A stretch of 53,038 bases of DNA from Polaromonas sp. (GCA_021731285.1 JAKFXR010000008.1:1-53038); one strand, 5' to 3'; shown: positions 28,411-36,386, counted from the stretch's first letter. Numbers and translations: made by a program. Notes: generated by a model not told the origin, from the sequence alone.

Positions 28411-30135
28411 TTAGCGCAGGCCCAGGGTTTTTTCAACGGCGGCGACCAATTGGCCATCCACGGACTCGCCAGTGGCGGACAGGTAGCCGTCGGGCCGCAC
28501 GAGGGCCCAGGCGTGGCCAAACACATGGCAGGCGCCCTGCAAATGGCCGGTGCCCTGGACATTGATGTCGCGCACATGTTCGCGGGCCTGCGTGCGCTCG
28601 TCCGGGCCCAGCACCTGCACGTTGCGCACCGGGGCGAGTTGTGCGAGCTGCCGCAGGCGCTCCAGGCTGGCGGCCGTCAGTTCGCCGAACACCAGCACCA
28701 GCAGGTCGCCGTCGGCCCACTGCAGCAGGTCGTTGACAGCCCCGGGTGAACCGTCGGACCAGCGGAAAGCCACGTTCTGCACCGACTGCCCACCGGTGTT
28801 TTCGCAGATGGACGAACGTGTGTAGGTATTGGCCACCGCCATGCGGCCGGTGTTCACCAGGGAGCGCGCAAACGGGTACTGTTTTGCCAGGCTGATGGCG
28901 GCGCTGCGAAAGCAGCGCTCCACGCCGTCGGCAGGCCGTAGAAAGCGTGCCGTGCGGTTGGTCACTTGCACGTTCTGCTGGGCCGCTTCGAGCCGTTCCG
29001 CGTTGTAGCTCTCAAGCAGTGTCGCGCTGGCACGGCCACGCGACACGGCGGCCAGCTTCCAGGCCAGGTTGTCGGCATCCGCCACGCCGGTGTTGCCGCC
29101 ACGCGCGCCGAAGGGGCTGACGATTTTTGCGGTGTCGCCCATGAAAAACACGCGGCCTGCGCGCAGCTTGTCGAGGCAGCGGCTGCGGTAGGCGTAGGGG
29201 CCGACCCAGACAATTTCGACCTCGACATCCTTGCCAAACTGGCGTTGCAGGCGTTCACGCACCACGTCTTCGCGGCTGACCTCATCAGGGTTGGCATTGG
29301 GCGCCATCTGGTAGTCGATGCGCCAGACGTCATCGGCCATCAGGTGCTGCCAGACTGCGCGGTTTTCATTGAAGGGCGCTTCGATCCAGGTGTGGCGCTC
29401 GACTGGCGGATGGATGGAAAAGCGCACGTCGGCGATGCACCAGCGGTCGTCGCCGCGTTTGTGCTGCATGGTGGCGCCCACCCAGTCGTGAAACGGCGTG
29501 TGTGAGCCCGAAGCGTCGATCACATGGTCAGCCTCGATCTGGTAGCTGCCTGCAGGCGTTTTCACCGTGAGCGTGGCGACATCGGCGTTTTGCGTGAAGG
29601 CGGTGACGCGCGACTTCCAGCGCAGGTCCACATGGCCGAGTTCGTAGATGCGTTCGACCAGGTAGCCCTCGATGTAGAACTGCTGGATGTTGATGAAGGG
29701 CGGCTGGGTCGAGAGGTTGAAGTTGCTTTGCTGGCGCAGATCGAAGGAATAGACCTCGTCGTTGCCTGCAAAGGTGCGGCCCACGCTCCACTGCACGCCT
29801 TTGGCGGCAATACGTTCGTAGATACCGAGCCGGTGAAAAATCTCCAGTGATTTCTGCGTGTAGCAGATGCCGCGCGACGAGGCGCCCTTGACGCCAACGC
29901 AGTTGTCTTCGTCCAGCAACACGGCCTTCACGCCGTACCGCGCCAGTGCGCAGGCCAGGCTCAGGCCGGTGATGCCGCCGCCGACGATGACGATGGTGTG
30001 GCGTCTGAGTTGCTTTGCGCCGAGTTCGGGCGGGGCCACGAACGGGTATTCGGGCAGGGTGTAACCCGTGCCCTGGGTGAACTCATAACCGTTGGTGAAC
30101 GCCGTCTTGGCGTAGGCAGGTGGGGTTTCCAGCAT
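28411..30135 (-). CDS. FAD-dependent aromatic-ring monooxygenase (MhpA/PheA-like)
   Basis: A 574-residue flavoprotein hydroxylase. The N-terminal FAD-binding IVIVGGGITGLSLACAL motif lies near residues 48-64. The second FAD motif VFFMGDTAKIVSPFGARGGNTGVADADNLAWKL near 345 has Lys where AH is usual in GDAAH. The C-terminal thioredoxin-like domain resembles that of phenol and 3-(3-hydroxyphenyl)propionate hydroxylases. It needs NAD(P)H and O2. Start ATG 30135 (MLETPPAYAK); an upstream in-frame ATG adds seven residues. Middle gene of VOC - monooxygenase - DUF2783. The substrate is not determined; an aromatic or polyketide-like ring is inferred. Confidence 0.88.
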   Translation of the reverse strand: MLETPPAYAKTAFTNGYEFTQGTGYTLPEYPFVAPPELGAKQLRRHTIVIVGGGITGLSLACALARYGVKAVLLDEDNCVGVKGASSRGICYTQKSLEIFHRLGIYERIAAKGVQWSVGRTFAGNDEVYSFDLRQQSNFNLSTQPPFINIQQFYIEGYLVERIYELGHVDLRWKSRVTAFTQNADVATLTVKTPAGSYQIEADHVIDASGSHTPFHDWVGATMQHKRGDDRWCIADVRFSIHPPVERHTWIEAPFNENRAVWQHLMADDVWRIDYQMAPNANPDEVSREDVVRERLQRQFGKDVEVEIVWVGPYAYRSRCLDKLRAGRVFFMGDTAKIVSPFGARGGNTGVADADNLAWKLAAVSRGRASATLLESYNAERLEAAQQNVQVTNRTARFLRPADGVERCFRSAAISLAKQYPFARSLVNTGRMAVANTYTRSSICENTGGQSVQNVAFRWSDGSPGAVNDLLQWADGDLLVLVFGELTAASLERLRQLAQLAPVRNVQVLGPDERTQAREHVRDINVQGTGHLQGACHVFGHAWALVRPDGYLSATGESVDGQLVAAVEKTLGLR

Positions 30136-30210
30136 GGCGTGTCTCGCTCCCGGCATTGTTCGGCTTTCAGTGATTTAGAGACCTGACCTTTGCCGGACTT
30201 GCGCAGACAG

Positions 30211-30227
30211 CTATCAAAATAATAGCG
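30211..30227. repeat. short GCTAT/ATAGC palindrome (copy 2)
   Basis: The sequence GCTATCAAAATAATAGC lies in the 103-bp space between the VOC and FAD monooxygenase genes. It shares stem and A-rich loop with 37326-37342 and, more loosely, 12673-12695. Here it lies inside a probable operon, so it may attenuate or mark an RNA end rather than terminate fully. Confidence 0.5.
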
Positions 30228-30238
30228 AATGGGGCCTG

Positions 30239-30874
30239 TCAGGCGGTGGATTTGCCGCCGAATTCCGGCCTGTCGTTTTGCTGCGGCTTGAGTGCCCCGG
30301 CGGTTTGTCCCGCCGCCTTGTCCTTGCGCCACTGCTGCTTGCGCGTGGTCCACTCAGCCAGGCGGGCATGGGCGGTTTTGCTTTCCTTGAGCATTTCAAA
30401 TTCATCGGCCAGTTGCGCAGTTAATTCCAGTCGCACGCCGTTGGGGTCAAAGAAATAAATACTCTTGAAGATGTGGTGGTCGGTCACGCCCAGAACTTCC
30501 ACACCATCGGCTTGCAGGCGCGCTTTCATTGCTTCCAGTTCTGCCTCCGTGTTGACGCGAAACGAGATGTGGTTGACCCACAAGGGCGTGTTGGGGGAGG
30601 GCAGGGCCGCTTCGTCGTCACCCAGGTCAAAAAACGCGATGAAGGAGCCGTCCTGCAGACGGAAAAAAAAGTGGGTGTAGGGACAGTATTCACCGGTGCT
30701 GGGTACATAGTCGCTCTGGATGATGTGGTACAGCGGCAGGCCAAGAATGTCTTCATAGAAGTGCCGGGTCTCTTCGGCATCCTTGGCGCGGTAGGCGTAG
30801 TGGTGCAGTTGCTGCACGGGCGCCGGTGGCGGCAGTGGCGTGGGCACATTCATGGGGGAGATGGAGGCATTCAT
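30239..30874 (-). CDS. VOC-family (glyoxalase/extradiol dioxygenase-like) protein
   Basis: A 211-residue vicinal-oxygen-chelate protein. Two beta-alpha-beta-beta-beta modules supply candidate metal ligands: His in QLHHYAYRAKD (about 24-25), His in WVNHISFRV (about 102) and Glu in GVRLELTA (about 153). The 60-residue C-terminal tail after ELTAQLADEFEML is helical and Lys/Gln-rich, beyond the usual VOC core. It heads the three-gene minus-strand cluster with the FAD monooxygenase, which suggests ring opening or isomerisation after hydroxylation. The exact reaction is unknown. Confidence 0.87.
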   Translation of the reverse strand: MNASISPMNVPTPLPPPAPVQQLHHYAYRAKDAEETRHFYEDILGLPLYHIIQSDYVPSTGEYCPYTHFFFRLQDGSFIAFFDLGDDEAALPSPNTPLWVNHISFRVNTEAELEAMKARLQADGVEVLGVTDHHIFKSIYFFDPNGVRLELTAQLADEFEMLKESKTAHARLAEWTTRKQQWRKDKAAGQTAGALKPQQNDRPEFGGKSTA

Positions 30875-30967
30875 GGCAATCCTGTTTACCTAAACATAAC
30901 GAATTTACTATATCGTAATCTTATGACCCAACAAAGCGGATTTTTGGCGGGTCGGTGATTGTCATAT

Positions 30968-30982
30968 TGAGAATGATTATCA
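30968..30982. promoter_or_regulatory. Fur box upstream of rubrerythrin
   Basis: TGAGAATGATTATCA differs from the Fur core consensus TGATAATnATTATCA at one position (G for T at position 4). It lies 147 bp upstream of the rubrerythrin start and 94 bp upstream (on the other strand) of the VOC start, in the 254-bp divergent region. An AT-rich stretch with TTAC(N6)GTAA at 30905-30918 lies nearer the VOC gene. Iron repression by Fur of rubrerythrin (or of both directions) is the natural reading; the site is seen, the regulation is inferred. Confidence 0.75.
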
Positions 30983-31128
30983 AATGGGCTGTCTTCATAG
31001 TTTTTTTCATGTTTTTGTATTGAACCAAGCAATTAGACGCAGTCACGCAATGCGGCTATGGTTACTCCGTCTTTGACGATCATGTTCAAGGCAAGCAACG
31101 ATTTTTACCAACCCTCAAGGAGATTTCC

Positions 31129-31551
31129 ATGGCTGCTCTCAAAGGCTCCCGCACGGAAGAAAACCTGAAAGCCGCATTTGCCGGTGAATCACAGGCCAAC
31201 CGCCGCTATCTGTATTTCGCAAACAAGGCCGACGTCGAAGGCCAGCCTGATGTTGCAGCGCTGTTCCGCTCCACCGCAGAAGGCGAGACCGGCCACGCAC
31301 ACGGTCACCTCGAGTGGCTGGAGCAGTGTGGCGACCCGGCCACCGGCATGCCTTTCGGCTCCACCCGTGACAACCTCGCTTCGGCTGTTGCCGGCGAGAC
31401 CCACGAGTACACCGACATGTACCCAGGCATGGCAAAAACTGCCCGTGACGAAGGCCACGACGAGGTGGCGGACTGGTTTGAGACCCTGGCCAAGGCGGAA
31501 CGCTCACACGCGAACCGCTACACCAAGGCTCTGACGGAACTCGTGGATTGA
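31129..31551 (+). CDS. rbr: rubrerythrin (ferritin-like, without rubredoxin domain)
   Basis: A 140-residue four-helix ferritin-like protein. Diiron ligands are seen as E20 in [14 protein letters not shown]53 and H56 in [12 protein letters not shown]90 and E93 in [12 protein letters not shown], and E124 with H127 in [10 protein letters not shown]. It ends at residue 140, without the C-terminal rubredoxin-like FeS4 domain of classical rubrerythrins, so an external donor would be needed. Rubrerythrins reduce H2O2 with a diiron site. It has an excellent AAGGAG ribosome-binding site, a Fur box far upstream, and two stable hairpins between it and the next gene (31649). Confidence 0.95.
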   Translation: MAALKGSRTEENLKAAFAGESQANRRYLYFANKADVEGQPDVAALFRSTAEGETGHAHGHLEWLEQCGDPATGMPFGSTRDNLASAVAGETHEYTDMYPGMAKTARDEGHDEVADWFETLAKAERSHANRYTKALTELVD

Positions 31552-31560
31552 TCCACTGTC

Positions 31561-31620
31561 CGCTGCGCCCCAAAAGCGCAGCGGTTTAGGAGAGGGTTTG
31601 GCGCAAGCCCTCTCTTAAAC
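31561..31620 (+). terminator. two adjacent hairpins between rubrerythrin and the GlpC-like gene
   Basis: First hairpin: CGCTGCGC (31561-31568) pairs with GCGCAGCG (31576-31583), loop CCCAAAA-like, followed by GTTTAG. Second: GTTTA-x-GAGAGGG (31584-31596) pairs with CCCTCTC-x-TAAAC (31608-31620), with a further TTG/CAA inner pairing. Neither has a long T run, so they may cause partial termination, 3'-end protection of the rubrerythrin mRNA, or both. The structure is seen directly; the role is inferred. Confidence 0.6.
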
Positions 31621-31648
31621 CCCACCTCAAGACCAAAAGAAGCAGACC

Positions 31649-32998
31649 ATGGCCACAGAAGGCAATTTGCAGGCGCCGACGCGCCACGCGATCGACTGGA
31701 AAAATCCGGAGTACTACAACGAGGAGGCGACCTTCCACGAGATGGAGCGCATCTTCGACATTTGCCACGGCTGCCGGCGCTGCGTCAGTCTGTGCGGCTC
31801 TTTTCCCACCCTGTTTGACCTGGTCGATGAAAGCAAGACCGGCGAAGTCGACGGCGTGGACAAGAAGGACTACTGGAAAGTCGTGGACCAGTGCTACATG
31901 TGCGACCTGTGCTACCTGACGAAGTGCCCTTATGTGCCACCGCATGAGTTCAACCTTGACTTTCCGCACACCATGCTGCGCGCCAAGGCCATCAAGTTCA
32001 GAAAAGGCGATGTGGGCGCGGGTGAAAAGTTTCTGGCGTCGACGGATGTGCACGGTCAGTTCGCCGGTATTCCCATCGTGGTCCAGGTGGCCAATGCAGT
32101 GAACAAGACCAAACCGGTGCGTGCCGTGATGGAAAAAGTTCTGGGCGTCGATAAAAACGCCTGGCTGCCTGAACTGGCCACCAAAAAGTTTCGCTCGGGC
32201 GCTGCCGAGTCGCCCCCATACCCTGTCAAGGACGGCGCCAAGACACCGGGCAAGGTGGTGATCTATTCCACCTGCTACATCAACTACAACGAGCCCGGCA
32301 TAGGCCATGACCTGCTCAAGGTCCTCGACCACAATGAAGTGCCCTATGTCCTGGTCGAGAAGGAAAAATGCTGTGGCATGCCCAAGCTCGAGCTGGGTGA
32401 CCTGGACTCGGTCAACGACAGCAAGGAAGCCAACATCCCGGTGCTGGCCAAGTACGCCAAGGATGGCTTTGCCATCCTGAGCGCGGTGCCCAGTTGCACG
32501 CTGATGTTCAAGCAGGAAATCCCGCTGATGTACCCGATGGATGCCGACGTGCAGCTCGTCAAGGATCACATGTGGGACCCGTTTGAATATTTGATGGCGC
32601 GCAAGCGTGACGGACTGCTCAAGACGGAATTTCCGGTGCCGCTGGGCAAGATCAGCTACCAGATCCCCTGCCATGGCCGGGTTCAGAACATCGGCAAGAA
32701 AACCGAAGAGATGCTCAAGATGGTGCCGGGCACCAGCGTCCATACGCACGAGCGTTGCTCCGGCCATGCCGGCACCTTTGGCGTGAAAGTGCCTTACCAC
32801 CAGCAGGCCATGAAAATCGGCAAACCCTTGTTCAAAGCCATGGCCAACCACAAGGACGGCGGTCTGCCTGATGTCATCAGCAGCGACTGCCCGCTCGGTG
32901 GTCACCATATTGCCCAGGGTTTTGAAGTCAACCAGTTGGGCGCGCCGCCGCAGAAGCACCCCTTGACACTGATACGTACAGCCTACGGCCTGAAATAA
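31649..32998 (+). CDS. GlpC/HdrD-like iron-sulfur oxidoreductase
   Basis: A 449-residue protein with two N-terminal 4Fe-4S motifs: C39-x2-C42-x2-C45-x3-C49 and C82-x2-C85-x2-C88-x4-C93-P. Two C-terminal cysteine-rich (CCG-type) domains follow. The first keeps STCYINYNEPG and EKCCGMP; the second has IPCHGRVQNIG, then ERCSGHAGTFG (CSG in place of CCG) and SDCPLGGHH (no second CxxC Cys). GlpC, the membrane anchor/electron subunit of anaerobic glycerol-3-phosphate dehydrogenase, is the closest named family, but glpA and glpB are absent. The genes around it are rubrerythrin and DUF3501. It is probably an electron-transfer protein for rubrerythrin; partners are unknown. Confidence 0.87.
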   Translation: MATEGNLQAPTRHAIDWKNPEYYNEEATFHEMERIFDICHGCRRCVSLCGSFPTLFDLVDESKTGEVDGVDKKDYWKVVDQCYMCDLCYLTKCPYVPPHEFNLDFPHTMLRAKAIKFRKGDVGAGEKFLASTDVHGQFAGIPIVVQVANAVNKTKPVRAVMEKVLGVDKNAWLPELATKKFRSGAAESPPYPVKDGAKTPGKVVIYSTCYINYNEPGIGHDLLKVLDHNEVPYVLVEKEKCCGMPKLELGDLDSVNDSKEANIPVLAKYAKDGFAILSAVPSCTLMFKQEIPLMYPMDADVQLVKDHMWDPFEYLMARKRDGLLKTEFPVPLGKISYQIPCHGRVQNIGKKTEEMLKMVPGTSVHTHERCSGHAGTFGVKVPYHQQAMKIGKPLFKAMANHKDGGLPDVISSDCPLGGHHIAQGFEVNQLGAPPQKHPLTLIRTAYGLK

Positions 32999-33008
32999 TT
33001 TTTGACTT

Positions 33009-33078
33009 GTCATTGCGGGCCTGACCCGCAATCCATGGCGGCGCACCGACAGGGATGCCGGATCAAGTCCGGCATGAC
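33009..33078. repeat. GTCATTGCGGG-type intergenic palindromic repeat, copy 1
   Basis: Starts GTCATTGCGGGCCTGACCCGC (hairpin GCGGG..CCCGC), then AATCCATGG, and ends with GCCGGATCAAGTCCGGCATGAC (hairpin GCCGGA..TCCGGC). It sits between the iron-sulfur protein and DUF3501 genes. A second copy, longer because of an insertion, is at 37222-37312. The motif is of a type I know to be dispersed in many proteobacterial genomes; function unknown. Confidence 0.8.
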
Positions 33079-33097
33079 ACATTTTGGAGTACCCCTC

Positions 33098-33688
33098 ATG
33101 CAGACCACCGGAAAAATCACACGCGATAGCCTCATGACCCTTGAGGCCTACAGCAAGTACCGCAAGGAAAACAAGGCGCAGATCATGGCGCACCGCCAGC
33201 TGCGCAGCGTGCACCTGGGTGAGCACATCAACGTCCAGTTTGAAAGCGAGACCAGCATCCGCTACCAGATCCAGGAGATGCTGCGGCTGGAGAAAATCTT
33301 CGAGGAAGAAGCGATCGTGCAGGAGATCGAGGCCTACGCTCCCCTGATGCCCGACGGCAGCAACTGGAAGGCGACCATGCTGATCGCGTACCCCGACGTG
33401 AACGAGCGCAAGCGCGAGCTGGCCCGCCTCATCGGCGTTGAAGACCGCATGTTTGTGGAAGTTGAGGGCCACGCACGCGTGTACGCCATCGCTGACGAAG
33501 ACATGGACCGCGAGAACGCCGAAAAAACCTCGGCCGTCCATTTCATCCGTTTTGAGCTCGATGCCGCCATGTGCGCAGCTGTCAAAGCCGGCGCCAACGT
33601 CAAGCTGGGCTGCGACCACACCCACTATCCTGCGCACATGAACATTCCAGCCGAGGCGCTCGCTTCACTGGCCAGCGACCTGCGCTGA
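33098..33688 (+). CDS. DUF3501 family protein
   Basis: A 196-residue protein starting MQTTGKITRDSLMTLEAYSKYRK with a TTGGAG ribosome-binding site. A start at 33002 would translate the upstream palindromic repeat and is rejected. Sequence features match DUF3501: MAHRQLRSVHLGEHINVQFE, the IQEMLRLEKIFEEEAI helix, PDGSNWKATMLIAYPD, and a C-terminal DHTHYPAHMNIP cluster with three histidines that could bind metal. The function of the family is unknown. It is known to travel with rubrerythrin and GlpC-like proteins, as here, so a role in their assembly or redox cycle is a fair inference. Confidence 0.88.
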   Translation: MQTTGKITRDSLMTLEAYSKYRKENKAQIMAHRQLRSVHLGEHINVQFESETSIRYQIQEMLRLEKIFEEEAIVQEIEAYAPLMPDGSNWKATMLIAYPDVNERKRELARLIGVEDRMFVEVEGHARVYAIADEDMDRENAEKTSAVHFIRFELDAAMCAAVKAGANVKLGCDHTHYPAHMNIPAEALASLASDLR

Positions 33689-33758
33689 GCGGGGTCGCCG
33701 GGGCGCGGGTACAGCCCCATGTAAAGTCAGGCTTTCGGTGTCCCCCTAACTCAAAGCC

Positions 33759-34535
33759 ATGCTGTTCCTCATTTCCCCTGCCAAATCGCTGGACTACAAC
33801 ACGCCGCCCCAAACCGCGGCGCACACCCAGCCGCTGTTCAAGCGCCAGTCCGCCAGCCTGATCAAGGTGCTCAAGACGAAAACACCGTCTGAAATCAGCA
33901 CCTTGATGAAACTGTCAGATTCGCTGTCCAGCCTTAACGTAGCGCGCTACCAGGCCTGGTCTCCCACCTTTACTGCCAAAAACTCCAAACAGGCGGTATT
34001 GGCTTTTGACGGCGACGTCTACGGCGGGCTGCAAGCCAAAACCCTGGGTGAGAAACAACTGGCCTGGGCCCAGCAGCACGTTTGCATCCTCAGCGGGCTG
34101 TACGGTGTGCTGCGCCCGCTGGACTGGATGCAGCCCTATCGGCTGGAGATGGGCACCGCGCTGGCGACGCCTGAGGGCAAAAACCTCTACCAGTTCTGGG
34201 CTTCACAAATCGCCAGTTACCTCAACGAACGCGCGGCGGCAGACACCTCGCCGGTGATCGTGAATCTGGCGAGCGAAGAATATTTCAAGGCGGTCTACCT
34301 CCAGGTGTTGAAACCCCGAGTCGTGAGCTGCGTGTTTGAAGACTTCAAAGGCGGCAAGTACAAAATCATCAGCTTCAACGCCAAGCGCGCGCGCGGTCTG
34401 ATGCTTCGTTTCGCCATCGAGCACAGAATAGGCAGCGTTAAGAAGCTCCAGAACTTCGATGCCGAAGGCTACCGCTTTGAGCCGGCGGCGTCGGCGCCAG
34501 ACCGGTTGGTGTTTCGCCGCAAGCTGCAGGCTTGA
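33759..34535 (+). CDS. yaaA: peroxide stress protein YaaA
   Basis: A 258-residue DUF328/UPF0246 protein beginning MLFLISPAKSLDYN. Other family blocks are LMKLSDSLSSLNVARYQAW, AVLAFDGDVYGGL, LSGLYGVLRPLDWMQPYRLEMG, VNLASEEYFKAV and FKIISFNAKRARGLM (seen as YKIISFNAKRARGLM). In E. coli YaaA is induced by H2O2 through OxyR and limits free iron and DNA damage. It follows the rubrerythrin - GlpC-like - DUF3501 set, 70 bp after DUF3501, so it may belong to the same stress group. The stop is 14 bp before the start of the next gene. Confidence 0.95.
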   Translation: MLFLISPAKSLDYNTPPQTAAHTQPLFKRQSASLIKVLKTKTPSEISTLMKLSDSLSSLNVARYQAWSPTFTAKNSKQAVLAFDGDVYGGLQAKTLGEKQLAWAQQHVCILSGLYGVLRPLDWMQPYRLEMGTALATPEGKNLYQFWASQIASYLNERAAADTSPVIVNLASEEYFKAVYLQVLKPRVVSCVFEDFKGGKYKIISFNAKRARGLMLRFAIEHRIGSVKKLQNFDAEGYRFEPAASAPDRLVFRRKLQA

Positions 34536-34549
34536 TCAGAAAGCCACGC

Positions 34550-35386
34550 ATGCCAGCGCCCGTCTCCAACCGCAGCAGCAGCCAGGTTGTCACGCGGGAG
34601 TTGCATGCCTGGATTGCCCAGCAAAAGGCGCAAGGCCTTAGCCACGACACGGTGCTGCAAGCCATGCTGTACGCCGGCTGGGAGCACCAGGTGGCGACCG
34701 AGGCGCTGACTTCAGCGCCCCCTCCTGCCGTGCCCGTGCCCTGGCCAGAACTTGCCCCTACCAGCATGCGGCTGGACGGCGGGGACCGGTGGATCGAGTT
34801 GACAACGGTGATGCGCGAACCGGACATTCTGGTCTTTGAAAACCTGCTCAACGACGACGAATGCCAGGGGCTCATCGACGCGGCCCAATCGCGCCTGCAG
34901 CGCTCGCTCACGGTGTCCATGGAAACCGGTGGTGAGGAAGTCCACAAAGACCGGACCAGCGACGGCATGTTTTTCACCCGTGGTGAAAATGCGCTGGTTC
35001 ACAAGATCGAGGAGCGCATTGCAAAGCTGCTGGACTGGCCGATTGAAAACGGCGAGGGCCTGCAGGTGGTGCGCTACCGTCCCGGCGCGGAGTACAAGCC
35101 GCACTACGATTATTTTGACCCGGCAGAGCCCGGCACGCCCGCAATCCTCGAGCGCGGCGGCCAACGCGTGGCGACTGTCATCATGTACCTGCAGGAGCCG
35201 GAGCAGGGCGGCGCAACCGTGTTTACCGATGTGCGCCTGCAGGTGCTGCCCAAGCGGGGTCATGCGGTGTTTTTCAGCTACAGCCAGCCGCATCCCTGCA
35301 GCCACAGCCTGCATGGCGGCATGCCGGTGCTGGCCGGTGAAAAATGGATTGCGACCAAGTGGCTGCGCGAGGGCGTGTTCAGCTGA
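34550..35386 (+). CDS. 2-oxoglutarate/Fe(II) oxygenase (prolyl 4-hydroxylase type)
   Basis: A 278-residue protein. The N-terminal 60 residues form a helical region (TRELHAWIAQQKAQGLSHDTVLQAMLYAGWE) resembling a small UBA/oligomerisation module, followed by a double-stranded beta-helix oxygenase. Fe(II) ligands H185 and D187 (YKPHYDYFD) and H255 (SLHGGMP), and 2OG-binding K265 (EKWIATKW), are intact. Family members hydroxylate proline or other protein residues. The ATG at 34550 is used; an in-frame TTG at 34532 overlaps yaaA. Target protein unknown. The Fe and 2OG dependence fits the iron/peroxide neighbourhood but may be coincidence. Confidence 0.88.
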   Translation: MPAPVSNRSSSQVVTRELHAWIAQQKAQGLSHDTVLQAMLYAGWEHQVATEALTSAPPPAVPVPWPELAPTSMRLDGGDRWIELTTVMREPDILVFENLLNDDECQGLIDAAQSRLQRSLTVSMETGGEEVHKDRTSDGMFFTRGENALVHKIEERIAKLLDWPIENGEGLQVVRYRPGAEYKPHYDYFDPAEPGTPAILERGGQRVATVIMYLQEPEQGGATVFTDVRLQVLPKRGHAVFFSYSQPHPCSHSLHGGMPVLAGEKWIATKWLREGVFS

Positions 35387-35483
35387 CACCCCCGTCCAGG
35401 CTCACTTCGTGTAGCCTGTTCCCCCCTCGAGGGGGCGGCGCCTGCGGCCTGGCAAAGCCAGTTCCGCGGCCCCTGTTGGCGAT
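35387..35483. repeat. GC-rich dispersed intergenic repeat, copy B
   Basis: Between the oxygenase and alpha/beta hydrolase genes: CACTTCGTGTAGCCTGTTCC, then CCCCTCGAGGGGGCGGCGCC, then TGCGGCCTGGCAAAGCCAG and TTCCGCGGCCCCTG. The CCCCTCGAGGGG palindrome and the following half match copy A (16878-16970) closely. No protein is encoded. A hairpin-forming intergenic element is the best description. Confidence 0.7.
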
Positions 35484-35498
35484 GTACATAATGATCAA

Positions 35499-36386
35499 AT
35501 GAAAATCAGAGCCAACGGAATAGATATTGAGGTTGAAGACACCGGCACAGGTCCCGCTGTGCTTCTCATCATGGGTCTGGGCATGCAGCTCGTGGCCTGG
35601 CCGCCCGAGATGGTGCAGGCCCTGGTGGATGCGGGCTTTCGCGTGATCCGGCTGGACAACCGCGACATTGGCCTGTCCGATAAGTTCGATCACCTGGGCC
35701 ATCCCAACATCGTCTGGGAAAGCATCAAGTACAAGCTGGGCCTGAGTGTGAAGGCGCCATATTCACTGCAGGACATGGCGACCGATGCGCTGGCTGTGCT
35801 GGATGTATTGGGGGTAAGTCAGGCGCATGTGGTCGGTGTCAGCATGGGCGGCATGATTGCGCAGCGGGTGGCGCTGGCCGCGCCTGGGCGGGTGCTCAGC
35901 CTGACCAGCATCATGAGCTCCAGCGGTGCGCGCGGCCTGCCGCAGGCCAGGCCGCATGTGATGCGTGTGCTGATGAGCCGCCCCAAGGGCAAGGACCCGG
36001 CCTCGGTGTTGACCCATTACGTCAGGCTGTTCAAGGCCATCGGCAGCCCGGGCTTTCCGGTCGACGACGCGGTGTTGCGTGAGCGCATTGCCGTCGGCGT
36101 CAAGCGCGGCTTTCACCCGGCCGGCACCGTGCGGCAAATGGTCGCGATAGCCGCCGACAGTCGCCGTGCTGCCGAGCTCAAGGCCTTGCGCTTGCCCACA
36201 CTGGTGCTGCACGGCAAGGCCGACCCGCTGGTGCCTTTTGCCTGCGGTGAAGACACCGCGCGCCGCATACCCGGCGCCAGACTGATCGGCATCGAAGGCA
36301 TGGGCCATGATTTGCCGCCTGGCGTGGTCCAGCGTTTGCTGGAGCCCCTGATTCCCCATCTCAAGGCTGCCGGAGCGGTGCAATGA
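35499..36386 (+). CDS. alpha/beta-fold hydrolase
   Basis: A 295-residue alpha/beta hydrolase. The catalytic triad can be placed as Ser115 in VVGVSMGGM, Asp242 in HGKADPLVP and His270 in GMGHDLP, with the oxyanion region [10 protein letters not shown] near 26. The cap region (about 135-215) is typical of the esterase/haloperoxidase-like group, but the substrate cannot be inferred. The stop overlaps the start of queF (ATGA at 36383), so the two are translationally coupled. Confidence 0.9.
   Translation: MKIRANGIDIEVEDTGTGPAVLLIMGLGMQLVAWPPEMVQALVDAGFRVIRLDNRDIGLSDKFDHLGHPNIVWESIKYKLGLSVKAPYSLQDMATDALAVLDVLGVSQAHVVGVSMGGMIAQRVALAAPGRVLSLTSIMSSSGARGLPQARPHVMRVLMSRPKGKDPASVLTHYVRLFKAIGSPGFPVDDAVLRERIAVGVKRGFHPAGTVRQMVAIAADSRRAAELKALRLPTLVLHGKADPLVPFACGEDTARRIPGARLIGIEGMGHDLPPGVVQRLLEPLIPHLKAAGAVQ

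Noticed and set aside
33002..33097. Longer DUF3501 start
   Set aside because: The extra codons translate the palindromic repeat; a ribosome-binding site precedes 33098.
31586..33637. 683-codon open frame on the minus strand across the GlpC-like and DUF3501 genes
   Set aside because: Antisense shadow of GC-rich coding DNA; the translation has no family motifs and crosses an intergenic repeat.
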